This document shows positions 18,400-29,600 of a stretch of 64,000 nt of DNA, in pieces. Under the pieces are notes generated by a model. The model was given only the letters and a program-made list of their open reading frames with translations, made no database searches and was not told the DNA's origin. Every line of letters starts with the position of its first letter. Position 1 is the first letter of the stretch. A program made the translations under genes and the position numbers. Source of the stretch: Candidatus Zipacnadum vermilionense (GTDB lineage: Bacteria; Armatimonadota; Zipacnadia; Zipacnadales; Zipacnadaceae); NCBI GenBank assembly GCA_029821755.1, contig JALGSV010000002.1, positions 82,591-146,590 on the forward strand. The letters are read 5' to 3'.

Positions 18400-20154
18400 A
18401 TGCGCACGGACCGCGCGTGGATCGCTGTTGTGTTGGTTGCCCTGCTGCTAGTCGGTCGCGGCGCGGCGGCGGTGGCCGCGCCTGCTCCTCTCTGGGGCCC
18501 CAACCTCATGCCCAATCCCAGCCTGGAGGAGGTGGACGACCAGGGCCGTGGTGCCGGTTGGGTCCTCGCTCATCACGGCGCGAAGGCGGGGACGCTAGGC
18601 GTCTCCGACGACGCCTGCGCCGGCCGGCGCTGCCTGCTGATGGAGTACCATGCCGAGGAGGGCCAGCCGGTAGAGCAGATCAGCAACCAGGCCTTTGGGC
18701 CGCTGGTCCCGACCGAGGAGGGCTGGTACGTGGTGCTCTTCTGGATGCGCGCCGACTACCCGGAGGGTGCCCAGCCGGAGGGGCCGGCCATGGTCTACCT
18801 CCGCCACCGCGGCGGGCCCGACAACCAGCAGGATGCCGGTCCGCCCGTGTACTTCTACTTCGGCAGCATGGCGGATATCGCCGGCCGCTGGCGCTACGCC
18901 TTTGCCCTCGTCCACCAGCGCCCCGGCCAGACGGCCCTGCAGATGCAGGTGCCCCAGGGCGGACAGTACCGCCTGCGGGTAGATGCCGTCCAGGTCCGCC
19001 GCCTGCTCGTGCCGGAGGTCAAGCAGCCCCTGAACGTCAACGAGATCCGCGATTCGTACTATGGCGGCGCGTCGGTCCGCGATCCCCAGGCCTCCACCGG
19101 CCTGGCCTGGAAGGTGACCGAGGGGCTTTTCCCTGCCGGCTCCAAGATCATGGGGCCGGAGCGTTCCAGCGAGCTGCCCGGCCTGTACCGGGCGACTTAC
19201 CGCTTCAAGCAGCAGGTCGCCGGCAAGCAGAGCCTGCTGCTAACCCTCTCCGGTGGGGGCGGACAGACGCTGGAAGACGTCATGCCCGGGGACTTCGCCG
19301 CCAACGACAAGTACCAAGGTACCGGGTACCAAGACTTCCCCGTCTACTTCCTCTACCCCTTCGGCAGTGGCAGCTTCTACTCGTGGGCATGGCGCGGGGA
19401 GGGCACCTACTTCTTCGACCGCCTCAAGCTGGAGCGTCTGCAGGGACTGACCTACCGCGAGGCCTGGGACCTGCTGTATGAGGGCGTGGACCCGGATAAG
19501 GTCCTCCCCAAGCCAGCCGTAGCCGCTGACCCGCCCGCCACTGCCCAGCCCCGAGCGTGGCTGGCGTACGGGCTGTACACGGACACGGCGAAGGTGGAGC
19601 AAGCCCTGGCCGGGGCCGGGGTGGAGACCAGCGTCTCGCATATCACCCCCCAACGCCAGCTGACTCCGCCTTTCCCGGACCTGGCCGGCTACCGCCTGGC
19701 CGTGTTGGCCGACGTCCCGGCGCGGCTAGTGGACCCCACCGGGCAGTACCTCCTGATGCGCTGGGTCAACCAGGGGGGCGGACTGGTGGTGCTGGGAGGA
19801 CCGCTGGGGTACGGCTATGGCGGGACGCCGGGTAGCTTTATCGGCAACCTACTCCCGGTGGACAACGACCAGACCTTCAACCTGTACCGCCTGGACCAGC
19901 CCGCGCCGGTTCTGCGCCCCAACGGTGAGAAGCTGGGCAACGCGCTCTGGCTGCACCGGGCCACCCCTCGGGACCAGGCCAAGGTCCTCCTCACCGCCGG
20001 AGGCCAGCCCTTCGCGGTAGGCTGGCAGTACGGTGAGGGGAAGGTCCTGGCGCTCCTCGGCCCGCCGCTAGGCGAGCCCGAACAGCCCTCCTGGGAGAGC
20101 CCGGCCTGGGTCGGGGAGTTGACCAACCTCATGAAGTGGACGGTGGGAATCTAG
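18400..20154 (+). CDS. Carbohydrate-binding-like plus glutaminase-fold exported protein
   Basis: The 584-residue protein starts 8 nt after CAGGAG, 24 bases behind the barrel gene, with signal peptide MRTDRAWIAVVLVALLLVGRGAAAVAA. The first half is a CBM4/9-like jelly roll beginning LMPNPSLEEVDDQGRGAGWV. The C-terminal third is a GATase1-like domain (YLLMRWVNQGGGLVVLGG ... KVLALLGPPLGEP) without a nucleophile cysteine. It is the third protein in this divergent locus to end in that fold. The domain probably binds or assembles rather than hydrolyses glutamine. Stop TAG; a palindromic element follows 24 bases later. Confidence 0.68.
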   Translation: MRTDRAWIAVVLVALLLVGRGAAAVAAPAPLWGPNLMPNPSLEEVDDQGRGAGWVLAHHGAKAGTLGVSDDACAGRRCLLMEYHAEEGQPVEQISNQAFGPLVPTEEGWYVVLFWMRADYPEGAQPEGPAMVYLRHRGGPDNQQDAGPPVYFYFGSMADIAGRWRYAFALVHQRPGQTALQMQVPQGGQYRLRVDAVQVRRLLVPEVKQPLNVNEIRDSYYGGASVRDPQASTGLAWKVTEGLFPAGSKIMGPERSSELPGLYRATYRFKQQVAGKQSLLLTLSGGGGQTLEDVMPGDFAANDKYQGTGYQDFPVYFLYPFGSGSFYSWAWRGEGTYFFDRLKLERLQGLTYREAWDLLYEGVDPDKVLPKPAVAADPPATAQPRAWLAYGLYTDTAKVEQALAGAGVETSVSHITPQRQLTPPFPDLAGYRLAVLADVPARLVDPTGQYLLMRWVNQGGGLVVLGGPLGYGYGGTPGSFIGNLLPVDNDQTFNLYRLDQPAPVLRPNGEKLGNALWLHRATPRDQAKVLLTAGGQPFAVGWQYGEGKVLALLGPPLGEPEQPSWESPAWVGELTNLMKWTVGI

Positions 20155-20178
20155 CGACCAACGCCCGTCACCGCGACC

Positions 20179-20238
20179 ATCTCGTAGGGGCGGATGTTGG
20201 GCGCTTCTGAGCGCCCAACATTCGCCCGCGACCGAGAT
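20179..20238. repeat. Dispersed palindromic element, family GTAGGGGCG, copy 4
   Basis: Long inverted repeat from atctcg to cgagat with arms GTAGGGGCGGATGTTGGGCG and CGCCCAACATTCGCCCGCG. It lies between 18400-20154 and 20308-24111 and is nearly the same as copy 2 in reverse orientation. Confidence 0.85.
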
Positions 20239-20307
20239 AGACGTAGCTGTTTCTCTGGATCTGACCCAGGCGCGGGCCGGCAGGGCCTTGAATCACAGGA
20301 GCACACC

Positions 20308-23300
20308 ATGACCCACCTACGTGCTTTCCTCACCAGCCTGACCGTGGCGCTGGCGATTTCGCCGTGCCTCGCCCAAGAGAACGCGACGGCCGCGCCCCGC
20401 TTCCAGCTCACCGAGTACCTGGGCGAGACCTGGACGCAGGAGCTAGTGACCTTCCCCATGACCCTTCCCGACGCTTTCCCGCCTGACCGGCTAGCCGTGC
20501 GTTCGGAGGAGGGGGACCTGCTTCCCGCGCAGTTTGCGCCGGAGACGCCCGGCCAGCGGCAGGGGCGCGTGTGCTTCGTCGTGGACCTGCCGCCTAACGC
20601 CCGACAGACCTGGACGCTCGTGCCACAGGCGACTGCGCCGAAAACCGACCTGCTCCTGCGGGAGGACGACGCGACCGCGTCGTTGGAGTTCGGCGCCAGC
20701 AAGCTTGCCGTGCGCTGCCCCTGGGGCCAGACGGAATGGCCGGGAGGAATTCCCGCCGCCGAGGCGCCGGCCCCGGTGCAGGCCGTACGGCTGTCGGAGG
20801 GGACCTGGGGCTGCTCGGCGCAGATGCACAGCCCCCGGCGGCTGCTGAGCCTGACGACCGAGGTTCTGCACAGTGGCCCCGTGGTGGCCGAGGTGCGCCT
20901 GCGCTATAGCTTCGAGGGTGACAAGACCTACACGGTGCAGCTGCGCGCCCTCGCCGGACAGGAGGTCCTCACCGTCACGGAGCGGTCAGACCTGGACGAG
21001 GGAGCCGGATTCTCCCGCCGGCCCCGAGCGGAAGGCTCTCCGGAGGGCAACTTTTTCTACGCCACCTACGACCAGGACCTAGTCGAGCGCGGCAGCTACT
21101 GGACCATGCGCTTCGACGCGGGCCTGGAGCCGGACCGCATGGCTTGGCAGCCCCGGCACCAAGTCTGGTCCAGCCTGGACAAACCGGGCACGCCGCACGG
21201 CAACTCCTGCGGCTACGTGGTGGGTGGGCGGGCCGACGGCAACACGGCTGAGCCGGGCGAGCCGCGCTGGACCTTCGCCCTACCCCCCGTTCCCGGCCCG
21301 CTGGTCACGCTCAATCCCACTCACGGGGAGTGGATCCTCAACGTCTCCAACTGGGCGGGCGTCTACTCCAGTCGCCCAGCCGCCAACTTCCTGGCGCTGA
21401 TGGCGCTGCACGCGAGCGCTTGGGACAACCCGCACGAGAACCTGATCGTCTTCGAGAACGACGCGCAGTCCCAGTTGCAGGCAGTCTTACCCATCAACAC
21501 CGGCTCGCGCGTTTGGGGGCTGTACGCCGGACCGCGTGATGACTCCATCGCCTACCCCGCCGACTGGCCCGAGGAACGCGACATTCCCCCCCGCCGCCGG
21601 GAGAACGATTCTCCTTCATCCACTACGCCCGGCCCCCACAGTTAGCCACCCTCAAGTACGGCTACCTGCCCCTGGATCTGGTCAAGGACTGGACTCTCGA
21701 GTTCCCCGACCCACCCGGCACGGTCTTCCCGCACCTGTTCGCCGATGGCCACGATCTTCCGGCCGTCCGCCGGCGCCTCGCTGACACGCCGCTCCTGAGT
21801 GATTTCGTCGGGCGCTTGCAGAAGACGTGGGACGACTACCGGGCCCAAGACGATCCCAACTACCCCTTCTACCCAGGACACTTCAACGGCCCCTGGACCA
21901 GCCTGCGGGGGCTCGACAACCTCTACCTCGCCACCGGCGACGAGACCTATGCGGAGGCACTAGCGCCGTTGCTGCTCGAGAGACTCCGCCGCTACACGCA
22001 CACCATCAAGGCGCACGAGGGCGTCAGCTTCGGGACCATCGAGCCCTACCTGGTCCGCGAGGCCGACCTGGCCCTGGCCTCTCCCAGCACCACCCCCGAG
22101 CAGCAGCAGGAGATCCGCGCGCTGCTGGCTTTCGCCGCCTCGCTCGCCACCAGTGCCGACCACGCGCCCCCCGGCTACAACATCCACGGCAACACCGACT
22201 TCGTGGCCATCTTCAACACCACCATCGGCCTGGTCGGCTGCCTGCTGAACGGGCATCCACAGGCGCGGCGCTGGGTGCAGGCGAGTATTGACTCCATCAA
22301 CAACTCTTTGGAGAAGAAGGACCACCTGCCCGGGGCCTCGCAGGACGAGTGGTATGGCGCCTACACGCTGGAGATTTGCCTGTATGCCGCGGTGCCCCTG
22401 GCCCAGGCGGAGTTTGCCGACTTCTTCCAGGACCAGCGCTTCCTCGATGGCTTGGAGTTCTACGGCCAGCTACTCACCCCGCCCGACCCGCGCGTCGACA
22501 ACGTCGGTTCCATCGTTCCCTTCGGCAATGGCCAGGGCCACTGGAACCGTTCGGTGATGTGGGCAGTGGCGGCTACTATGGTCGCCCAACGCGACCCGGC
22601 GCTGGCCTCACGCCTGATGTGGTACTGGGAGCGCGCCGGGAAACCGGGCGAGTTGCGTGTGCACGGCGACCGCGCCGATTTCGGCTGGTCCTCGCTGGGG
22701 TGGATAGACACCACCCTCCCCGCCGTCAATCCGCAGTTAACCAGCAGCTACCTCGAGGGCTGGGGGGCGCTCTTCCGCAGCGGTTACGGCACGGAGCGGG
22801 AGACCTTCATGGCCGTGCAGATGGGCAAGCCAGCCGGCCTGGGCGCCGGCGGCTACAACGCCGAGGGTGGCCTGCACTTGTACGCACTGGGCCAGCCGCT
22901 GTCGCTGATCGCCGGCCTCCGCTCCTACGACGTGACGGTCAACCAGGGGTACCCGATCTACACCCACACCCGCTGGATGGCCAACCGGCCCAGCTTCGAC
23001 AGAGCCAGCGAGATCGGCGAGGGGGAGGCGACCGGCAAGCTCTTGCAGTGGGCCGCCGCCTCCAGCGCGGACCTGGCCGCCGCAGAGTGGACCTTCGACC
23101 GCCTGAAGGCCTACCCCGACCCGCTCTGGACTGACCCGGCCGACCGTCTGGAGCTGTCCAAGCCACGCCCCTCGGTGCCCGGAGTCGCTCTTGGACGGCC
23201 CGTGGAGAAGCGGGTGGCCCCGATCACCTGGCGCCGCTACGTGATGTTCGTTAAGGACCCCACCCCCCCGGCCTCGACTACTTCGTCGTCCGCGACAGCG

Positions 23301-24111
23301 CGCAGACCGCGGTGCCTTGGGACTGGTCCCTCTCTTGTCTCGCCGGCGACCTGCAACTGCAAGCCGGGGGCGCCTCCTTTACCGGTAAGCTCGGCGTGGA
23401 CCTGGACATCGCGCTCCTCGCCCCTCCCCCCACGGTGGTCACCGGCACCTGGGGACCGGAGAAGTCCTTCGCGGGCGACTGGCGGCAGAACTGTTCCAGG
23501 TGCGATTGCCCGCCCAGCCGGGGACGGTAGCCGCGGTGTTCCTCCCTCGGAAGCACGGGCAAGCCCCGCCGGTGATCACTCCCTGGGCCAACGGCGCGGG
23601 GGCGAAGCTGGCTCTCGACGAGGGAACCGACTACGTCCTGCTCTCCGACCAGCCCACCGACCTCGCGACGGAGGGCCAGCTAGTGAGCGGACGGGCGGCC
23701 GTCATCCGCCTACGGGAGAAGACCACGGTGCTCACCCTTCTGTGGGGCACGTGCGTCGGCAGCGAGGGGGTAGCGCTGACCGCGACCGATGGCCAGGGGC
23801 AGGCGGCTTCGGGGGCCATCTCCGTGACGGTGGACCGGGCGACAGGGCGCTGCCAAGGCGAGGCCGACGGAGCTGCGCGAGTGGTGACCCTCCGACTCCC
23901 TGGGGCCGCGCGACCGGGAGCACTACAAGTGGACGGCAAACCGGTGAACGGCACCGTCAAAGACGGCGCCCTCACCTTCTCCCTCCCGGCGGGAAAGCAC
24001 ACCTTCAGCGCCTATCTGCTCTTCGCACAATACGCGATGTTTCTGGTCGAGGTGGTTCTCTCCTCTCCCTGGCGGCTCTGCCACCCCCTCTCCTGCCAGG
24101 AGAGGGGGTAG
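20308..24111 (+). pseudogene. Exported heparinase/alginate-lyase-like toroid protein with three frameshifts
   Basis: ATG 20308 follows CAGGAG by 7 nt, with signal peptide MTHLRAFLTSLTVALAISPCLA. Three single-base deletions break it: in a C7 run at 21586-21592, in a C7 run at 23263-23269, and near 23487. Adding one base at each gives 1269 codons, with joins such as PPGERFSFIHYA and DPTPPGLDYFVV. The product has an N-terminal beta region, an (alpha/alpha)6 toroid around residues 480-900, and C-terminal beta sheets. It is paralogous to 34760-38032; compare TQELVTFPMTLP with RNDLVTYPVSFP. The last residues (LCHPLSCQERG, then TAG) come from the hairpin repeat, so the native C-terminus may be lost. 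Homopolymer errors in the assembly are a likely cause. Confidence 0.68.
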
Positions 24112-24125
24112 GGGGTGAGGCCCCG
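24068..24125. repeat. Hairpin repeat, LTPCPLPLQGRG family, copy c
   Basis: Stem CCCCCTCTCCTG-CC-AGGAGAGGGGG at 24083-24108 lies at the junction of two convergent genes and overlaps the end of the plus-strand one. It may serve as a bidirectional transcript-end hairpin, but no T-run follows. Confidence 0.8.
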
Positions 24126-24137
24126 CCCGCACCCTTC

Positions 24138-26660
24138 CTACTTGACCGTCCACGCGTCCAGGAACAGTTGGCTTTCCTTCGGCGGCGTCGACTTGTCCGC
24201 GTTCACCGGCAAGGAGTAGGTGATCTCCAGCCCTACCGGTCCCGGCAGGCTCAGTCCAGCGACGGGAAGGATCCATTCCTGCACCTTGTTGGCCTCCTGC
24301 CCCGGCGCCAGCGTCACCGGCGGGGTGGTGCTACCGGCCACGGCAACCTGCCACGTCCCGCTGCCGGGCGCCAGGCTGCCGCTCAGGTGCAGCTCCTGCG
24401 GCTCTCCCACCTCCGACACGGCCAGGGCGGAAAGCATGGCCTGGCCGCCCTCGGTTCCGGCCAGCTTCAGCGCTCCCCAGCCCGACCACTCTACGCGACC
24501 GGTCAAAGGCAGAGACGCGGTCAGATCGCCCCCACAGGCAGGCAGCAGACCCTCCTCGAATTCATGCCACCCGGGGAGAGTCGGGGGCGGCTGGTAGAGC
24601 CAGAACTGATCGAAGCGGATCATGGTCGCCCCCGGCCCCCGCCGGACAAAGCGCATGACCCCCTCGCCCTCCGGAGCCGGGTTGAGCTGCGGCGCGTAGT
24701 GATCCACCACATCCCGCCGGTAGCCCTTGTTCCGGATGATGAACGCGCCCAGATTGGTGGGTGCGCCGCCCAGCACGCTGTAGGTGAAATCGGTGCCCGG
24801 GCGGGGCATAATCGGCGGCTGCTGGGCGGCCTCGCGGGAGAGGAAGCCCAGCTCGAAGTTGGTGTGGGTGTATCCCCCCACCGGGCCGGACAGACACACC
24901 TGCCCTAACGCAAAATAGCGGCTGGCCGGAAAGCTCAGGAGGAAATCGACATAGTCCCCGATCTTGTCGGCGCGGATCGTCAGGTACTTGCCGCCGCTGG
25001 CGTGGTAGTTATGGTCGGGGTCCTCCGCCACTGCCACCTCTCCCCCCTGCACCGTCGCCCAGTTCGCCAGGTCCTCGGCCTCGAGGGCCGCCACCTGTAT
25101 GGCTCCCTTGACCGGGGCCACCCGCTCCGGCTTGACATGCGTCACATACGGCAACGCCTCGGCGTGGGCGGGGAGGGCGGGAGCAGCGTAGGGGGCGTCT
25201 CCGTAGCGATACCACAGGGCGATCACGGTAGCCGAGGTCGGGGCGCCGGTGCAATCCTCGCCGGGGTCATAACCGAAAGCCGCCTCCCGCTCGAAGGGCA
25301 GCGGGTCGGCGACAAAGTCGCGTCTCACGCCCACGTAGCCGGGCTCCAGCCGGGCATGGTTCCAGACAGGCGCGAGCATGTACGGGCCGCCGTAGCCCCC
25401 GGCCATCCACAGCGGTACCAGGCCGACGCTGCGCAGCGGCGCGGCGCCGTCCAGCGCCACCCAGGAGGCGCCCTTGAGCTGGGCGGGTGGGTAGACAGCG
25501 CTGCCGGTGGTGAAGAGACCGAGTCCGACGATCTGCCCCGGCCCCGGCAGCGTGATCAGCGGCGCAGTACCTTCCCCGGTCAGGGGCACGACCAGACGCG
25601 TCCCGCAGAGTCTCCCCACGCCGGCTCCCTCCGGCGCCGGGGCCACCACCGCCCGCACCCAACCGGCGAACATTCGCTGGTCAGACCGATTCACCAAGTC
25701 CACCCGCAGTCCCCGGGCGAAGGGGAGAGGGAGATTGCAGTAGACCTGCGCCTCGGGATGATCCACCCGGCTGGGTTCCTGCCAGGGGTAGCGCAGGCCG
25801 GAGGCGAGGGTGCCGGAGAGGAAGTCCCAACGGCCGTTGGGCCACGGATGCGGCATTCCGGCCAGGTCGGTCACCGGCAGTCGCAGGGAGGGCTCCGCCG
25901 CGCCGTCGTAGTACACCTCCACCACCAGTTCACGCAGGGACCCGGTAAGCGGCGGGATCAGATGAAACTCCAGGTGGGTGATCTCCCCCGCGTCGGTCAG
26001 GTCAAGAGCGGTTGCTCGCCCGCCGGCGGGGGCCGTGAAGGCCCTCCGCTCCTCCCGGGCGGGAGGCGTGACCGTGGAGTTGTAGACATCGGTCGGCGCC
26101 TTCCAGGCCGCGGCCGCGGCCTGCAAGCCCTGGGCGTAGGTCCCCGTGGGGTCCGGATCAGCCGGCGTCACGGCCGCCGGGTCCGGGAAGCTCCGGTAGC
26201 TAACATACCGCCAGAGGTCCGCCTTGTCCGTCAGCACCAGCAGCGAGCTGCGGAAGCCCACCGGCGCCAGCAGATGGTAGAAGGAGGCTCCTGCACTGAA
26301 GATCGGTCCGGGAAAGAGTGGGGCGGTCCCCTCCGGCGAGGTCGCCAAGGAGCCCATCTTGCCCTCCCACAGGGGGCGGCCGTCCGCCACCAGCGACAGG
26401 GAGGCCTCTCCGTCGCGCAGGATCACATGGTCGAGCACCCCCGCCCCGGTCAGCGCCAGCAGCACGAACTTGCCGTCCCTCGCCTCCAGCTCCTCCTTGC
26501 CGGACAGCGTGACGCGAGACCCCTCCGGGGCGCGGGCCAACCAGCGCCAGTCCAGCAGACGCTCCGGCGACCCGGGCGCCGGTAGCGGCGCGGCCCGGAC
26601 CTGCCCCAGGCAGCAGGCCGCCATCATCACGACGAGCAGCGCCGCCGGCAGCTTCCACAT
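24138..26660 (-). CDS. DUF2961 (GH172-like) exported protein, copy 1
   Basis: The 840-residue protein starts at ATG 26660, 6 nt after AGGAGG, with signal peptide MWKLPAALLVVMMAACCLGQVRA. The DUF2961 double jelly-roll signature is visible near residues 215-420 (ITHLEFHLIPP, VVEVYYDGAAEPSLRLPV, LDLTDAGE). Relatives in GH172 cleave or rearrange fructofuranosyl and arabinofuranosyl linkages. I cannot place the catalytic glutamates with certainty. A second region near 545-640 repeats LEAEDLANWATVQGGEV, and a C-terminal sandwich begins RVEWSGWGALKLAG. Its closest relative in the window is 58095-60623 (842 residues), with the same order throughout. It lies 33 bases downstream of the CBM9-toroid gene, so one operon is likely. 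Stop TAG. Confidence 0.78.
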   Translation of the reverse strand: MWKLPAALLVVMMAACCLGQVRAAPLPAPGSPERLLDWRWLARAPEGSRVTLSGKEELEARDGKFVLLALTGAGVLDHVILRDGEASLSLVADGRPLWEGKMGSLATSPEGTAPLFPGPIFSAGASFYHLLAPVGFRSSLLVLTDKADLWRYVSYRSFPDPAAVTPADPDPTGTYAQGLQAAAAAWKAPTDVYNSTVTPPAREERRAFTAPAGGRATALDLTDAGEITHLEFHLIPPLTGSLRELVVEVYYDGAAEPSLRLPVTDLAGMPHPWPNGRWDFLSGTLASGLRYPWQEPSRVDHPEAQVYCNLPLPFARGLRVDLVNRSDQRMFAGWVRAVVAPAPEGAGVGRLCGTRLVVPLTGEGTAPLITLPGPGQIVGLGLFTTGSAVYPPAQLKGASWVALDGAAPLRSVGLVPLWMAGGYGGPYMLAPVWNHARLEPGYVGVRRDFVADPLPFEREAAFGYDPGEDCTGAPTSATVIALWYRYGDAPYAAPALPAHAEALPYVTHVKPERVAPVKGAIQVAALEAEDLANWATVQGGEVAVAEDPDHNYHASGGKYLTIRADKIGDYVDFLLSFPASRYFALGQVCLSGPVGGYTHTNFELGFLSREAAQQPPIMPRPGTDFTYSVLGGAPTNLGAFIIRNKGYRRDVVDHYAPQLNPAPEGEGVMRFVRRGPGATMIRFDQFWLYQPPPTLPGWHEFEEGLLPACGGDLTASLPLTGRVEWSGWGALKLAGTEGGQAMLSALAVSEVGEPQELHLSGSLAPGSGTWQVAVAGSTTPPVTLAPGQEANKVQEWILPVAGLSLPGPVGLEITYSLPVNADKSTPPKESQLFLDAWTVK

Positions 26661-26693
26661 TATCTTCCTCCTGGGCCACAGACCGGCCCCCAC

Positions 26694-29600
26694 CTACTTC
26701 AGGATAGCCGCCGGCGGCGTCGGCTCGGCCACCGCGACCTTGCGTGCCGTGGCCGAGAGGTCCACGCCGTTGACGCGTAGGACGGTCCCGCCGGTCATGG
26801 AGGGGTCGGCGACCGTCGTGCCGTCCGGGTTCATGCGCACCACGACCACCCAGGCGTCGCTCTCCAGCGGCCCGGCCTTGACCACCGCACCGGTATTGTT
26901 GATCATCACCCAGTATGGATACCCGAATCTGCCGTCCGTGTCGCTGACCACCTTGAGCACGGTCACGTTGTCGTCGTCCTGGACGACCTCAATGCGCGGC
27001 GCCTCCTCCGACTCCGGCGGCGGCTGCAGCAAGTCCTGCGGCGACAGCGTCGGCGCGTGCGGCAGCAGCACCGACGTGAAGGTGATCTCCTGCCCCGGCT
27101 TGGTCATCCCCGCCCAGGACTGTCTCATGCGGATGGGCGACTGGCGGTAGGGATTCTCCGCGTAGGTGTCAACTACGCTGTGCTGGCGGCCCGCCCGGGG
27201 TGAGAAGTACACCAGCAAATCCCAGGGCGGGGTCATGAACGACTGCACCCCACGCCCCAGGCCCAACCCGGTGAGATACATCTCCTCGTAGTAGGTGTTG
27301 AACCAGTTGTCCCCGCACTGGGGCCCGATGTCGCGAGTCTGGAAGCAGGGCCCCAGCCGCACCTTCATAGCCGAGTCGAACTTCGCCCGGTCCTTGACGA
27401 CGACAAAGCCGCCCTTACCGAACACGATATCTCGCGTGTAGGTGAGAGGCAACTCCTGGTAGGCAGTGGTGTGGACGCGCACGGCGGTGAACGCGGCGTC
27501 ATCCGCCAACCGGGGCACCGTCACCGTGACCGGCTGCGGGTTGGCGGCCAGGCCGTCCTGGTCCTCCGCCCACAGGATATTCTGGAAGTTGGGCGTCTGC
27601 TCGTAGTACCCCTGCCCGGCCATCAACACCGAGTCCTGCTGGAGCAGCGCAATCAGGTTGCCGGGCAGGGAGCCGCCATGTCCCCCGATCGGCAGCAGTT
27701 CGACCAGCCCCCACGGCGAGCGCGGGTTGTTGCCGCTGCTCAGGATCAGCTTGTCCGGGATCCACTGGGTCGCATCCATGGCCATTGCCATGCCCGGGTG
27801 AGCGCGCTGGTCCTCCGGAGTGGTGGGCACCAGCGGATGACGCCAGGTGAGGCGGCTATTGGCGGGGGCGGGCACCGGAGCCACGCCCTCGTCGGCGAAG
27901 AAGTAGCCCATGAGGAAGTTGTTCTTGATGTTGTCCGCCGGCAGGTGGTACTGGGTCGGATCGGCGCCGAGGTAGTTGTAGACATACTCGGCCACCCGGT
28001 GTGCGTTCCACCGGAACCGGCCGTCCTTGGTCAGAGACGCCATCAACTCGAAGGTCCAGATGCTCTGCCCCAGCGAGGGCCAGCCGCTGTCCGCCCCGAA
28101 GGTGGGCATCGCCCCGCTGGGGGAGATGGTCTCGGCGTAGCGGGTAATGGTCTTCACGAAGCCGGGGTTGTCCAGCACCGGCTGGAGGCTCCCCTGGTGG
28201 TAGTAGATGGCCAGGGCGTAGTAGAACCAGCCCCAGTTGTAGCCCGACGAGGCGTCGTCGTCATCCCCCGTAGCCTCCAGCAGCTTGGCATGGAAGTCGG
28301 TGTAGTCAATCACCCGCTGGTCTATCGGCTTGCCGTCCTCCTCCGCGATCTGCCGCGCGACCTTGAGCAGGCAGTAACGGTGCCAGATGCGGTTGTGGGT
28401 GCCGGACTCGGCGAAGAGGTCCTTGTCCGGCTTCTCGGCGATGGGGTAGAACATGGCCCGATAGCGCTTCTCCGCGTCCGGCGGCGCCCAGGGGCTGTTG
28501 GCATCCTGCAGCCAGGTGTAGTAGCGCAAGGCCGCGTAGCTGTACAGCCGGAAGCTGTCCACCGTATTCTCCACGGCGCGGGTCAACTCATAGTCCATCA
28601 GATCGCGGCCCAGCTTGACGTAGGCGTCGTCGCCCGTAGCCTTGTACAGCGCCAGGCACTGCAGCAGGAAGCCGTAGCCCCAAGGCCCCTTGGTGTCGAT
28701 CTGCCCGCGTACGGTAGTGATGAACCCCGGCTCGGCGTACTTCATGATAAAGGGCAGGTAGTCGTCCCGGCCCTTGACAAAATCGTGGCGAATCAGCTTG
28801 CGGTTGTGCAGGTCCACGGCGTTGTGAGCGACGCGGGAGGGGCGCATGTGGTGTATCTCCCCCGACGGGTTGCTGACCAGCGGCGGCGCCACCACCGGCT
28901 CCACCATGCGCAGCGGCTGCCGCACCAGCACCACCGGTCCGCCCGCGGTAGCCAGGACAGCCTCCACGGCGTAGGTGCCCAGTTTGGCGATCTCGCCGGC
29001 CTTGAAATCCACTACCTCAGTTCCGGTCTGGCCCTGGGGCGTCTCCATTGCCACTGTCCGCTCCAGCACGGCCTCGCCGGCACCGTCAACGATCTGTAGC
29101 TTCTCCAGCTTAGCTGGCCCCGTCCGCGCGTCTACCTCCACGCGGATGGCCCAGGGAGCGTTGACGGCCACCTCGTCGGCGGAGAACGTCAGCGAGCCGA
29201 TAGCGTCCCTCCGCTCCACCAGGCGGAAGACCGGATAGGATTTCATCGAGCCGCCCATCCCCCACCCCAGTTGCTTGAGGCTCTGGTCGGGGTCCACGTC
29301 AGGGAGCATGAGGGCCATGAAGATCCGCTCCCCGGGACGCGGCGTGTATTCCAGGTCCGCCCAGGGCATAGCGACCTCCACGTTCCAGCCGGTCGGGGTC
29401 TCCGTCACCGCCCACTGCGAGTGCTCGGTGATCTTGTAGTGCATGTCTATCGTGTCCAGGGCCTGGGCATTGGGGATCAGCCCCCCGCGTGGATTCGGGC
29501 CCATCGGCGCGTAGCGCAGTCCCAGGGTCACGTTGTTGCTATACGGATTGTTGCGTTTCATCGGCTGGCGGAAGGAGTTCATGTCCACCATCACTGAATC

